Shown: positions 13,243 to 22,678, numbered from the stretch's first letter. The stretch: DNA of 25,319 nt from JALHMQ01 sp020248785 (GCA_046343415.1 JBKDNL010000212.1:1-25319); one strand, 5' to 3'. Program-made: numbers and translations. Notes: a model not told the origin generated them from the letters alone.

Positions 13243-15489
13243 ATGCTTCGTGTGCTCATGCCGGTCGTGTTGTGCGCTGCGCTGGCGCTGGCCGGCTGCG
13301 GTCGCGTGGTCAACAGCCCGCATCCCATTGGCGCCGAGGGCAGCAACACGTTGTTCGTCGCCTACCAGGAGCGGCCCAAGTACCTTGACCCGGTCAGTTC
13401 GTACGGCAACAACGAAACGCCCTGGACCTTTTCGGTCTACGAGCCACCGCTGCGTTATCACTACCTCAAGCGGCCGTACACGCTGGCGCCCCACAGCACC
13501 GAGCTGCCGCAGCTGCGCTACCTCGACAAAGCAGGCAATCCGCTGCCGGACAACGCGCCGGCCGATGAGATCGCGTTTTCCGTCTACACGCTCAAGCTGC
13601 GGCCTGGCATTCGCTTCCAGCCGCATCCGGCCTTTGCGCGCGACGCGGCGGGCCGCTTCCTCTATCACGACCTGAAGCGCGAAGATATTGCGGGCCGATT
13701 TTCGATTGCCGAGTTCCCGCTTGACGGTGCCGCGGTGGCCACGCGCGAACTGACGGCCGAGGACTTTGTCTACCAGATCAAGCGGCTGGCCAGCCCCTAC
13801 GTGCCGACACCGTCGCCGCTTTATGGCCTGCTCAACCAGTACATCGTCGGGCTCAAGGACTTGGGCGAGCAATTGCGCGCCGAGCACAAGGCGGCGGTGG
13901 CCGCGCGGCCCGCCCGCGAGCGCTGGCTGCCATGGCGCGACCTGCGTGAGCTGCCGTTGGAGGGTGCGCGCGCCGTCGACGCGCAGACGCTGGAGATCCG
14001 CATCAACGGCCTGTATCCGCAGTTCAAGTACTGGCTGGCGATGACATTCTTCGCGCCCGTGCCCTGGGAGGCAGACAAGTTCTATGCACAAAGGGGCATG
14101 GCCGAGCAGGCCCTCACCCTCAATCAGTGGCCGGTGGGCACCGGGCCGTACATGCTGGTGGAGCAGGGGCCGAACCGCTACGTCATGGAGCGCAATCCGC
14201 AGTATCGCGGCGAGCCCTACCCCTGCGAGGGCATGCCGGGCGATGCCGAGGCCGGCCTGCTGAAGGACTGCGGCAAGCCCACCCCGTTCATCGATCGCGT
14301 TGTCTCCACCATCGAGAAGGAACGCCAGCCGCTCGAGACCAAGGTCGTGCAGGGCTACTACGACATCCCCCAGATCGAGCGGCTGGATGACGGCTTTCGG
14401 TTGCAGCAGGAGATCGCGGACAAGTCGGGCCGCTGGCAGCAGCTGACCAAGCGCGGGCTGCGGCTGCCGAGCTCTATCGAGCCGACCAGCTGGTACATGG
14501 GCTTCAACTGGCTCGACCCGGTGGTGGGCAAGGGCGCCACGCCCGAGCAGCAACTGCGCAACCGCAAGCTGCGCCAGGCGATCTCGATCGCCACCGACTG
14601 GGAGGAATACAGCAACGTCTTCTTCGACACCTACGGACCGGCGCAGACGGCGATGAGCCCCATTCCGCCGGGCCTGTTTGGCTATCGTGATGGCGAGGCC
14701 GGCATCAACCCGGTCACGCATGTGTGGAAAGACGGTCGCGCGCAGCGCCGTTCGATTGACGACGCGCGCAAGCTGATGGTCGAGGCCGGGTATCCCGACG
14801 GGCGCGATGCGCAGACGGGTCGCCCGCTGGTGCTGTACTACGACAGCAACGGTGTCGGCCCGGCCTACCAGGCGCGGCTGGATTGGCAGCAAAAGCAGAT
14901 GGCCAAGCTGGGCATCCAACTGGAGATCCGTTCGGCCGATTACAACCGCTTCCAGGACCGCATGCGCAAGGGCCAGGCGCAGATCTTCTTCTGGGGCTGG
15001 AACGCGGACTATCCGGACCCCGAGAATTTTCTGTTCCTGCTCGAAAGCTCGCAGTCCAAGGTCAAGCACGACGGTGAGAACGCGGCGAACTACGAGAACC
15101 CGGAGTTCGACCGTCTGTACGCGCAGATGAAAAACCTGCCCGATGGACCGCGACGGCAGGCGGTCATCGACCGCATGCTGCGCATCGTGCAGGACGACGC
15201 CGTGTGGATGTTCGGCATCTTTCCCGGCAACACCGCCGTTTACCAGTCGTGGGTCGGCAACGGCAAGCCGTCGATCATCGTCAAAGACACGGCGAAGTTC
15301 CTGCGCCTGGACATCGAGCGCCGCACGGTCGCGCTCGCCGATTGGAACCGGCCTCGTCCGTGGCCGCTGTTGTTGTTGCCGCTGGCGCTGCTCGCCGTCG
15401 GTTGGCCCGCGTGGCGCTTGTGGCGTGAGCGCGAGCTGCGCAACGCGCGCGGCGTGGTGGTGCGTCCGGTCGAGGCGGCCAAGGCGTGA
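13243..15489 (+). CDS. Peptide-type ABC importer binding lipoprotein with C-terminal membrane helix
   Basis: A 748-residue substrate-binding protein of the SBP_bac_5 (OppA/DppA/YejA) family, which captures oligopeptides or similar solutes in the periplasm. The lipobox ALALAGC places the acylated Cys at residue 19. The body has the family pattern, with FVAYQERPKYLDPVSSYGNN at the start, a GTGPYMLVEQGPNRYVMERN stretch in the middle and FFWGWNADYPDPENF near the end. It is longer than OppA or YejA. Unusually, residues ~706-724 (PWPLLLLPLALLAVGWPAW) form a hydrophobic helix followed by a basic tail, so the protein may be anchored at both ends. AGGGA lies 5 nt before the ATG at 13243, and the frame is also open from a GTG at 13195. 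Its stop overlaps the next gene. Confidence 0.9.
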   Translation: MLRVLMPVVLCAALALAGCGRVVNSPHPIGAEGSNTLFVAYQERPKYLDPVSSYGNNETPWTFSVYEPPLRYHYLKRPYTLAPHSTELPQLRYLDKAGNPLPDNAPADEIAFSVYTLKLRPGIRFQPHPAFARDAAGRFLYHDLKREDIAGRFSIAEFPLDGAAVATRELTAEDFVYQIKRLASPYVPTPSPLYGLLNQYIVGLKDLGEQLRAEHKAAVAARPARERWLPWRDLRELPLEGARAVDAQTLEIRINGLYPQFKYWLAMTFFAPVPWEADKFYAQRGMAEQALTLNQWPVGTGPYMLVEQGPNRYVMERNPQYRGEPYPCEGMPGDAEAGLLKDCGKPTPFIDRVVSTIEKERQPLETKVVQGYYDIPQIERLDDGFRLQQEIADKSGRWQQLTKRGLRLPSSIEPTSWYMGFNWLDPVVGKGATPEQQLRNRKLRQAISIATDWEEYSNVFFDTYGPAQTAMSPIPPGLFGYRDGEAGINPVTHVWKDGRAQRRSIDDARKLMVEAGYPDGRDAQTGRPLVLYYDSNGVGPAYQARLDWQQKQMAKLGIQLEIRSADYNRFQDRMRKGQAQIFFWGWNADYPDPENFLFLLESSQSKVKHDGENAANYENPEFDRLYAQMKNLPDGPRRQAVIDRMLRIVQDDAVWMFGIFPGNTAVYQSWVGNGKPSIIVKDTAKFLRLDIERRTVALADWNRPRPWPLLLLPLALLAVGWPAWRLWRERELRNARGVVVRPVEAAKA

Positions 15490-16460
15490 TCGCCTTCCTC
15501 CTGCGCCGCCTGATCTACGCGCTGGCCGTGCTGGCCGGCGTGAACCTTGTCGTCTTCACGCTGTTCTTCGCCGTCAACACGCCCGAGGACATGGCGCGGC
15601 TGCAACTGGGCAAGCGCGTCACGCCAGAGTCGATCCAGCGCTGGAAGGCCGAGCGTGGCTACGACCGGCCGCTGGTCTTCAACAACGCGGCGCCGGGCCT
15701 GGGGAAGATCACCGACACGGTGTTCTTCCAGACCTCCGCGCGCCTCGTGCGCTTTGACTTCGGCCAGACCAACGAGGGGCGCGATATCGCCGAGGAGTTG
15801 CGGCAACGCCTGGTGCCGTCGATGGCGGTGGCGGTGCCGGTGTTCATCCTCACCGTCGGCCTGTCGATCTTGTTCTCGCTGGTGCTGGCAATGTTCCGTG
15901 GCACCAAGCTCGATACGGCGGGCGTGGTGCTGCTGGTGGCGATGATGTCGATCTCTTCGCTCTTTTTCATCATCATGGGCCAGTACACCTTCAGCAAGGT
16001 GCTGCGCCTGGCGCCATTGTCCGGCTACGTGCCGCCGCCGGAGATGCTGAAGTACGTGCTGCTGCCCATCGCGGTGCTGGTGGTGGCGCGGCTGGGGCCC
16101 GATGCGCGGCTGTATCGCGCCATCTACCTCGAAGAGCTCGGCAAGGACTACGTGCGCACGGCGCGCAGCAAGGGGCTGGGCGAGTTCACGGTGCTGTTCC
16201 GTCACGTGCTGCGCAACTCGCTGATCCCGATCATCACCGCGTCGGCTTCGCTGCTGCCCGTCGTGTTCGTCGGCGCGATCGTCACCGAGACTTTCTTTGC
16301 GATTCCCGGGCTTGGCGCCTTCACCATCGAGGGCATCACGCAGCAGGACTTCGGCATCGTGCGCGCGATGGTGTTCTTCGGCTCCGCGCTGTACGTGCTG
16401 GCCTATCTGCTGACCGATGTGCTGTACGCCGCGGCCGATCCGCGCGTGCGGCTCCACTAG
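15486..16460 (+). CDS. Peptide ABC importer permease, OppB/YejB type
   Basis: A 324-residue inner-membrane permease (BPD_transp_1 fold). The N-terminus FLLRRLIYALAVLAGVNLVVF is typical of OppB/DppB/YejB proteins. About six membrane helices follow. The cytoplasmic coupling (EAA) loop reads YVRTARSKGLGEFTVLFRHV, and the next stretch NSLIPIITA is also conserved. It starts at a GTG that overlaps the binding-protein stop (GTGA), so it is translationally coupled. Confidence 0.92.
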   Translation: MIAFLLRRLIYALAVLAGVNLVVFTLFFAVNTPEDMARLQLGKRVTPESIQRWKAERGYDRPLVFNNAAPGLGKITDTVFFQTSARLVRFDFGQTNEGRDIAEELRQRLVPSMAVAVPVFILTVGLSILFSLVLAMFRGTKLDTAGVVLLVAMMSISSLFFIIMGQYTFSKVLRLAPLSGYVPPPEMLKYVLLPIAVLVVARLGPDARLYRAIYLEELGKDYVRTARSKGLGEFTVLFRHVLRNSLIPIITASASLLPVVFVGAIVTETFFAIPGLGAFTIEGITQQDFGIVRAMVFFGSALYVLAYLLTDVLYAAADPRVRLH

Positions 16461-16468
16461 CCTTTGCG

Positions 16469-17866
16469 ATGAAGCCTGTCCTGCTCTGGACCGACTGGGC
16501 GATGCTGCTGGTGCTGGCCGGCCTCGCGTTGTATGGCTGGCAGGTGGCGCGCACGCCGCATCTGGCCGCCACATGGCGCAAGGCGTTCCGCCGACCGGTC
16601 GGCGCGGTGACCGCCACGATCCTGCTGATGGTCGTGCTCGTCGGCGTGCTCGACTCGATGCATTTTCGCGAGCGGATCGACGGCGCGCCGGGTTCGGCGC
16701 CGGCCTATTCGCCGGTGACACTTTCGGTGCTCGACGTGCTGCTCTCTCACCTGGCCGAGGGGCGCGAGACGACCTACTCGGCACCGCTTGCGTACCGGAG
16801 CTTCCAGAAGGAGGCGGTGCTCATCAACGGCGAGCCGCAGCGCGTGTACCCGCGGCTGCGCTTTGGCGGGGCGCACTTGCAGGAGCCTGAGCGCGAGTGG
16901 GCCGGGGACGTGGCCGCGCGCACGCTCAAGGGCCTGGCGCTGGGTGCATTGCTCTCGGTAATCGCGCTGTCGCTGCTTGCGCTGGCGCACGCGCGTCAGC
17001 CCAAGCAATGGAGCGCATCGCTTCGCGCCATCATGGGCGCGCGCACCGCCTACCCGCTGCGCGCGGTATGGCTCACGCTGACGGTGCTGTGCCTGCTGGC
17101 CGCGCCGATCGCGGTGCTCGCGCAGGGCTATCACGTATTCGGCACCGACCGCGTTGGCAACGACCTGCTGTACCTCGTGCTCAAGAGCATCCGCACGGCG
17201 CTCGTCATCGGCACGATGACCACCCTGGTCACGCTGCCGATCGCGCTGGGCCTGGGCATCGCGGCCGGCTACTTGCGCGGCTGGGTCGACGAGGTGATCA
17301 CGTATGTGTACACGGTGATCAACTCGATTCCCTATGTGCTGTTGATCGCCGCGGCGGTGCTGATCCTCGTGATCTTCATCGACAACAATCCGCAGCTCTT
17401 CGAGACCGCGGCAGAGCGTAGCGACGCGCGCCTGTTCTTCCTGTGCGTGATCCTGGGCATGACGAGTTGGACCGAGCTGGCGCGCCTGATCCGCGGCGAG
17501 GTGATGCGGCTGCGGGAGATGGAGTACGTGCAGGCGGCGCAGGCCTTTGGCGTGCGGACCTGGCGCATCATGACCGTGCATCTTGTGCCCAACCTGATGC
17601 ACGTGGTGCTCATCAACACCGTGATCGCCTTTTCCGGCCTGGTGCTGGCCGAGGCGGTGCTCTCGTACGTCGGCGTCGGCGTGGACCCGGCGATGGCGAG
17701 CTTCGGCACGCTGATCAACACGGCGCGGCTGGAGCTGTCGCGCGAGCCGGCGATCTGGTGGACGCTCGCCACGGCCTTCGTTTTCATGTTCACCATCGTG
17801 CTGTCGGCCAATCTCTTTGCCGACGCCGTGCGCGATGCCTTCGATCCGCGCACGGTGAGCAAGTAG
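16469..17866 (+). CDS. Peptide ABC importer permease, OppC/YejE type, enlarged
   Basis: A 465-residue inner-membrane permease. The C-terminal ~300 residues match OppC/DppC/YejE, with FGTDRVGNDLLYLVLKSIRT, the EAA loop YVQAAQAFGVRTWRIMTVHL and LAEAVLSYVGVGVDPAMASF. The N-terminal ~170 residues are an expansion relative to the usual ~300-340 residues. They contain three hydrophobic segments, an extracytoplasmic stretch (about 68-140, with RETTYSAPLAYRSFQKEAVL) and a cytoplasmic link. This is similar in place to the long YejE and McjD-type extensions but larger. It begins 8 bp after the first permease and its stop abuts the ATPase start. Confidence 0.9.
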   Translation: MKPVLLWTDWAMLLVLAGLALYGWQVARTPHLAATWRKAFRRPVGAVTATILLMVVLVGVLDSMHFRERIDGAPGSAPAYSPVTLSVLDVLLSHLAEGRETTYSAPLAYRSFQKEAVLINGEPQRVYPRLRFGGAHLQEPEREWAGDVAARTLKGLALGALLSVIALSLLALAHARQPKQWSASLRAIMGARTAYPLRAVWLTLTVLCLLAAPIAVLAQGYHVFGTDRVGNDLLYLVLKSIRTALVIGTMTTLVTLPIALGLGIAAGYLRGWVDEVITYVYTVINSIPYVLLIAAAVLILVIFIDNNPQLFETAAERSDARLFFLCVILGMTSWTELARLIRGEVMRLREMEYVQAAQAFGVRTWRIMTVHLVPNLMHVVLINTVIAFSGLVLAEAVLSYVGVGVDPAMASFGTLINTARLELSREPAIWWTLATAFVFMFTIVLSANLFADAVRDAFDPRTVSK

Positions 17867-19705
17867 ATGCGCGATACGATGCTGCAATTGCAGGACGTCC
17901 GCACCGAGATCGACGGCTCGTCCGGCGTGGTGGTTGCGGTTGACGGCGTGAGCCTCACGCTGCGGCAGGGGCAGACCTTCGCGCTGGTCGGCGAATCCGG
18001 CTGCGGCAAGTCGATGACCGCGATGTCGATCGCCCGCCTGCTGCCCGAGAACGCGCGCATCGCCCGCGGGCAAGTGCTGCTGGATGGCATCGATCTGGCG
18101 GAACTGCCAGAGCACCGCATGCGCAGCGTGCGCGGCGCGCGCGTGTCGGTGATCTTCCAGGAGCCGGCGAGCAGCCTGAACCCGGTGCTCACGGTCGGTC
18201 GGCAGATCACGGAGTCGATCGAGGCGCACACCGCCTTGCGCGGGCGGGTCGCGCGCGCCAAGGCGATTGACTGGCTGCGCCGCGTGGGTCTGCCCGAGCC
18301 CGAGCGCAACGTCGCCGCCTATCCGTTTCAACTCTCGGGCGGGCAGAAGCAGCGCGTGATGATCGCCATCGCGCTGGCCGCCGAGCCGCAACTGCTGATC
18401 GCCGATGAGCCCACGACCGCGCTCGATGTGACGATCCAGAGGCAGATTCTCGAGCTGCTCAAGGCGCTGCAGCGCGAAACCAACATGGCGATGCTGCTCA
18501 TCACGCACGACCTGGGCATCGTGCGCGATATGGCCAGCACGGTCGCCCTGATGTATGCGGGCGAGATTGTCGAGGTGGCGCCCGTGGAGGAGTTCTTCCG
18601 GCGGCCACTGCATCCCTACGCGCGCATGCTGTTCTCTGCGCTGCCGGATAACGTGCGGCGGGGCGAGCGACTCGCCGCGATCGGCGGCACGGTGCCGTCC
18701 CTGACGCAGGCGTTCTCCGCCTGTCGCTTCGTGGAACGCTGTCCTGCCGCGCACGACCGCTGCCAGCGGCCGGTCGAGCTCACGACGCGCCGACCTGGGC
18801 ATGAGGTGCGCTGCGTCCTGCATGAGGGTGGAGTGGTCGAGGCGGCGATGATCGTGCCGCGCGAGGCTGCGCCCACGGCGACCCGAGAACCGCAGGACCA
18901 TGGTGCCCCGTTGCTGCAGGTGCGCGACTATCGGGTGTGGTTTCCGATCCGTCGCGGCCTGCTCAAGCGCGTCGCGGGCCATGTGAAGGCGGTCGACGGT
19001 GTGTCCTTCGACCTCGCGCCGGGCCGCACGCTCGCGCTGGTCGGCGAATCAGGTTGCGGCAAAACAACGATCGGAAAGGCCTTGTTGCAGTTGCTGCGTC
19101 AGTCAGCCCGTGTCCAGGGGCAAGCCAAGCTGGCAGGCCAGGACCTCTCCCGGCTCGATGGCGACGCCCTGCGCCGCGCGCGACGCCAGATGCAGATCAT
19201 CTTCCAAGATCCGTTCGGCTCGCTGAACCCGCGCATGCGGGTGGCCGAGATTCTGGAGGAAGGTCTGGACGCGCTCCGACCTGACATTGCCCGCAGCGAG
19301 CGCCAGGGCCGCATTGCGACATTGGTCGAGCGCGTCGGCCTGCGGACCGACAGCCTGCTGCGTTACCCCCACGAGTTTTCGGGCGGCCAGCGCCAGCGCC
19401 TTGCCATCGCCCGCGCGCTCGCCGTGGAGCCGCGCCTGATCGTGTGCGACGAGCCGACCTCCGCGCTCGACGTCTCTGTGCAGGCGCAAATCCTCAATCT
19501 GCTGCGCGAGTTGCAGGCGGAGCTTGGCGTGGCTTATCTTTTCATTACCCACAACCTGACGATCGTGGAGTACCTGGCGCACGAGATCGCAGTGATGCAG
19601 GCCGGGCGCATCGTCGAGGCTGGTCTGGCCGAGCAGATCCTGTGTGCGCCCCGCTCGGCATATACGCGCACGCTGCTGGCGGCTGTGCCGCGCGTGCGAA
19701 CGTAG
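17867..19705 (+). CDS. Fused double ATPase of peptide ABC importer, OppDF/YejF type
   Basis: A 612-residue cytoplasmic protein with two complete ABC domains. Domain 1 has Walker A GESGCGKS (42-49), signature LSGGQ (156-160) and Walker B LLIADEP (176-182). It ends with the oligopeptide/dipeptide C-terminal motif carrying cysteines (SACRFVERCPAAHDRC, about 284-299). Domain 2 has GESGCGKTT (393-401), FSGGQ (504-508) and LIVCDEP. Both catalytic sites look intact. Fusion of the OppD-like and OppF-like halves, together with gene order, matches yejABEF-type importers. The ATG abuts the previous stop (TAGATG); a second ATG 12 bp downstream is possible. Confidence 0.94.
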   Translation: MRDTMLQLQDVRTEIDGSSGVVVAVDGVSLTLRQGQTFALVGESGCGKSMTAMSIARLLPENARIARGQVLLDGIDLAELPEHRMRSVRGARVSVIFQEPASSLNPVLTVGRQITESIEAHTALRGRVARAKAIDWLRRVGLPEPERNVAAYPFQLSGGQKQRVMIAIALAAEPQLLIADEPTTALDVTIQRQILELLKALQRETNMAMLLITHDLGIVRDMASTVALMYAGEIVEVAPVEEFFRRPLHPYARMLFSALPDNVRRGERLAAIGGTVPSLTQAFSACRFVERCPAAHDRCQRPVELTTRRPGHEVRCVLHEGGVVEAAMIVPREAAPTATREPQDHGAPLLQVRDYRVWFPIRRGLLKRVAGHVKAVDGVSFDLAPGRTLALVGESGCGKTTIGKALLQLLRQSARVQGQAKLAGQDLSRLDGDALRRARRQMQIIFQDPFGSLNPRMRVAEILEEGLDALRPDIARSERQGRIATLVERVGLRTDSLLRYPHEFSGGQRQRLAIARALAVEPRLIVCDEPTSALDVSVQAQILNLLRELQAELGVAYLFITHNLTIVEYLAHEIAVMQAGRIVEAGLAEQILCAPRSAYTRTLLAAVPRVRT

Positions 19706-19818
19706 GGATGGCCGAGGCGCCAAGCTGATCGGCCAGGGGTTCATTGCTTGCGCCCAAAGACGGCCGGGAAGGCTGTACGAATAATGCAACAGGTGTGGGG
19801 CGATTCGTCACGCGTTTG

Positions 19819-19847
19819 TTGTCTTGTTGTAACCCGGCGATAACAAT
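19819..19847 (+). promoter_or_regulatory. Possible sigma70 promoter of the TonB receptor gene
   Basis: TTGTCT (19819-19824) and AACAAT (19842-19847) are separated by 17 bp in a locally AT-richer stretch 110 bp before the receptor start. Each box matches 4 of 6 consensus positions. It is the best candidate in the 251-bp gap between the ABC operon and the receptor, but it is weak. Confidence 0.25.
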
Positions 19848-19945
19848 CCGCACGTTCGCTAGCCGGCAAATTGCGCTTAAACGCGTGTCTTGCGAGTGTT
19901 TTCTGTCGGTGGCGACGGATTTCAATCCATCACGTGATTTCTCCC

Positions 19946-19952
19946 GGGGGAG
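19946..19952 (+). promoter_or_regulatory. Ribosome binding site of the TonB receptor gene
   Basis: GGGGGAG lies 4 nt before the ATG at 19957. It selects this start over in-frame upstream codons reaching back to 19744, and gives a clean signal peptide. Confidence 0.65.
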
Positions 19953-19956
19953 TTGT

Positions 19957-22635
19957 ATGACCTTTCGCAAAAAACCGGTGGCGCAGGGAATGGCCGCCGC
20001 ATTTGGGGGCCTTGCGGTCGCGGCAAGCGTGACGCTTCCAGCCCTAGCACAGCAGCCTCAGCAGTTGGAACGCGTCGAAGTGACGGGCTCCAATATTCGC
20101 CGCGTTGATGCAGAGACGATCCAGCCTGTCCAGATTTTGACCCGCCAGGAAATCGAGCGGTCGGGTAAATCCACGGTGCAGGAGCTTCTGGCGAGCCTGC
20201 CGATCATCAGTGGAGGCACCTTCTCTGAAGGCTTCCTCGCCGGCAACAGCTTTGCGCCGGGTACAGCAGGCGCCTCGTTGCGCGGTCTCGGTGTGAACAG
20301 CACCCTGGTGTTGATCAACGGCCGCCGTTCTGCCAGCTACCCGTTTGCGCAGAACATCGACGAGGCATTTCTTGACCTGAATTCAATTCCGATCTCGGCG
20401 ATCGAGCGTATCGAAGTGCTGAAGGCGGGCGCCAGCGCCATTTACGGTTCCGACGCAATCGCGGGCGTGATCAATGTCATCCTTAGGAAAGACTATCGCG
20501 GCCTCGAGGCCTCTGCGCGGGCAGGCACCACGGCAGACGGCGGCGGTACCACCTACTCTGCGAACATCTTCGGCGGCATAGGCAATCTGGCGACTGATCG
20601 CTACAACGTCACCGTGGGAATCGACTACTTCAACCGCGAGAAGATTGGCGCGGCAGACCGGGACTTCTCCAAGATCGCCAACCAAGAGCCGCGTGGTTTC
20701 GATTGGCGGTCCCCGACGGGAAATCCGGGGTCATGGATTCGTGGCTCCGGCGCATCGCAAACGGTCCAGCCATTTGCAAACTGCCCGGCCGACCTCGTTG
20801 CTATCGATCCGGGTGGCTTGAACGGCACCGCCTGTACCTATGACTTCGCGTCAGATAACTGGCTGTCGCCCAAGACTGAGCGCGTCGGCGCCTACCTGCG
20901 GGGGCAATACGACTTCTCGTCGACTCTGTCGGCGTTTGGGGAGTATCGCTACTCCAACAACACTAATAATGGGTCGGCTGCGGCGACGCCGGGCGCAGGG
21001 GCGGTACCAGCCGCTAACCCGAGCAACCCGTTCGGTGTCCCGGTGACGGCCCGTTACCGTTTTACTGAAGTGGGCCCGCGCCTTAATGAAGTCGAGGCCG
21101 AAACGAACAGCTTTCTCTTGGGTCTCAAGGGCTTGACGGCCGGGATCGATTGGGAGGCCGCTTACTTTTCATCGAAGTCCGAGTCGGTTAATACCGGGAC
21201 GAACTACATCGATCAGCGTTTGGTGAACCAAGCCTTTGCCGGCACCATGCCGGGTTTCGTTGGCCAGTTCTGGAACTTGACCGGTCCAAACAACCCGGCC
21301 CAGGTGAATGCGCTGCGCGTTAAGCCAGTGCGCACGGGCGAGTCCGAAAACAAGGGGTTCGATGTCAAGGGTGCAATGGAGGGTTTTGCTCTGCCCGGTG
21401 GCAACTCTGGCTTTGCGTTTGGTCTCGAAAGCCGAGAGGAGACCCTGTCGGACACGCCCGATCCCTTGAGTGCTCTTGGCGTGATCGTAGGCTCGGGCGG
21501 TACCTCTTCGAGAGGGTCACGCGACGCGTTTGCGGCGTACATTGAGGGCTCGTTCCCGCTATTCAAGAATTTCGAGAGCCAAATTGCTGTCCGCTATGAC
21601 GACTACTCCGATTTCGGTGATGCAACGACTGGCAAGGTGGCGTTGAGTTATCGCCCGACGACTGGTTTGTTGTTCCGCGGCGGCTGGGCGAATGGCTTCC
21701 GTGCTCCATCGCTCGTCCAAGCGTATCTGGGTCAGAGCATCTCGTTCCCAAGCGTCCGGGATACGCCGCGTTGTAGCGCTTACACGGCGGCTTTTGGCGC
21801 AACGGATCCCCGGACGGTTGGGGTGTGCGGGGCGCCGCAGGTCCGCGCGGCGGCAGGGGGTAATCCTAAGCTTGAGCCTGAGAAGTCCGACCAGTACAAC
21901 CTTGGTTTCGTCTTCGAGCCGATGAAGGACTTTACGATCACGGTCGATTATTACAGCATCACGCAGAACAACATCATCGACCAGCCAACGGTCGGCTTTC
22001 TCCTGAACAACGCTAATCTGTATCCGCCGGGCGCTGTCAATCGCAATGCGCCTAACGCGAACGACATCCTCGCGGGAGCGCCAGGGCAGTTGCAGGGCAT
22101 TGGCGCTGATCCTGGCATTGGCATCAACCGGCTCTACTACAACGCAAACTTCCAGAAAACCTGGGGTTACGACATTGAGTTGAGCTACGCGACGACGATC
22201 AGTGGCATTGGTCGCTTCCAGTTTACCAACTTCCTCAACTACGTTGGTTCGCTCAAGCGTACGTTCAACCCCGGTACGGCAGCGGTTGAACTGGTGGATG
22301 CGCATGGTGAAGGCAGCGGCGTGCCTCGTTACCGTAACCTTTTCCGTACGAACTGGTCGCGCGGTGTTTGGGACTCCACGTTGACTTGGAATTATATCCC
22401 GTCGTACGACCAGTTATATGGGGTCACCGCCGAGCGGGTAAAGGATTGGTCGACCATTGACCTGCAGGTGATCTACCGCGGCGTCAAGAATCTAGAGTTG
22501 AGTGCCGGCGGTAACAATGTCTTCAATCAGGACCCGCCCTGGAGTGATGGCAACTACTACGGTTACGACAGCGCTGGCTTTGCTAACCCGTTGGGAGCCT
22601 TCTGGTATGCCCAGGCGCGTTACCGCTTCTTCTGA
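19957..22635 (+). CDS. TonB-dependent outer-membrane receptor
   Basis: An 892-residue outer-membrane active transporter. The signal peptide ends ALPALA (cleavage at about 31/32). A TonB box-like segment ERVEVTGSNI (38-47) follows, then the plug domain (about 50-170; TIQPVQILTRQEIERSGKST, then LRGLGVNSTLVLINGRR and RIEVLKAGASAIYGSDAIAG). The rest is a 22-strand barrel ending in ARYRFF. Two Cys pairs (NCPADL...TACTY; RCSAY...VCGAP) probably form loop disulfides. No siderophore genes or Fur-like site are seen. The neighbouring peptide importer and S9 peptidase suggest peptide or protein-derived ligands, as inference only. Codon use is visibly less GC3-biased than in the ABC operon, which hints at a different history. 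Confidence 0.93.
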   Translation: MTFRKKPVAQGMAAAFGGLAVAASVTLPALAQQPQQLERVEVTGSNIRRVDAETIQPVQILTRQEIERSGKSTVQELLASLPIISGGTFSEGFLAGNSFAPGTAGASLRGLGVNSTLVLINGRRSASYPFAQNIDEAFLDLNSIPISAIERIEVLKAGASAIYGSDAIAGVINVILRKDYRGLEASARAGTTADGGGTTYSANIFGGIGNLATDRYNVTVGIDYFNREKIGAADRDFSKIANQEPRGFDWRSPTGNPGSWIRGSGASQTVQPFANCPADLVAIDPGGLNGTACTYDFASDNWLSPKTERVGAYLRGQYDFSSTLSAFGEYRYSNNTNNGSAAATPGAGAVPAANPSNPFGVPVTARYRFTEVGPRLNEVEAETNSFLLGLKGLTAGIDWEAAYFSSKSESVNTGTNYIDQRLVNQAFAGTMPGFVGQFWNLTGPNNPAQVNALRVKPVRTGESENKGFDVKGAMEGFALPGGNSGFAFGLESREETLSDTPDPLSALGVIVGSGGTSSRGSRDAFAAYIEGSFPLFKNFESQIAVRYDDYSDFGDATTGKVALSYRPTTGLLFRGGWANGFRAPSLVQAYLGQSISFPSVRDTPRCSAYTAAFGATDPRTVGVCGAPQVRAAAGGNPKLEPEKSDQYNLGFVFEPMKDFTITVDYYSITQNNIIDQPTVGFLLNNANLYPPGAVNRNAPNANDILAGAPGQLQGIGADPGIGINRLYYNANFQKTWGYDIELSYATTISGIGRFQFTNFLNYVGSLKRTFNPGTAAVELVDAHGEGSGVPRYRNLFRTNWSRGVWDSTLTWNYIPSYDQLYGVTAERVKDWSTIDLQVIYRGVKNLELSAGGNNVFNQDPPWSDGNYYGYDSAGFANPLGAFWYAQARYRFF

Positions 22636-22646
22636 TCTAGGCGGTT

Positions 22647-22669
22647 TGTTCGGCGCTTTACGCCGAACA
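22647..22669 (+). promoter_or_regulatory. Hairpin after the TonB receptor stop
   Basis: A perfect 9-bp inverted repeat (TGTTCGGCG / CGCCGAACA) with loop CTTTA lies 11 nt past the stop and just before the terminator. It lacks a T-tract and probably protects the 3' end or works with the following terminator. Confidence 0.5.
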
Positions 22670-22678
22670 GCTTCAGAG

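Noticed and set aside
13231..15069. 612-codon minus-strand open frame opposite the binding lipoprotein
   Set aside because: The plus strand has a ribosome binding site, lipobox and family motifs; the antisense product lacks recognisable domains.
16457..18982. Very long minus-strand open frame opposite the permease and ATPase genes
   Set aside because: The product is dominated by His, Arg, Gln and Ala and has no domain motifs. The plus strand carries intact permease and ATPase motifs, and GC-rich genes commonly leave the opposite strand open.
19709..19735. Inverted repeat TGGCCGA / TCGGCCA after the fused ATPase
   Set aside because: The loop is 13 nt and no T-run follows, so it is too weak to call a terminator for the ABC operon.
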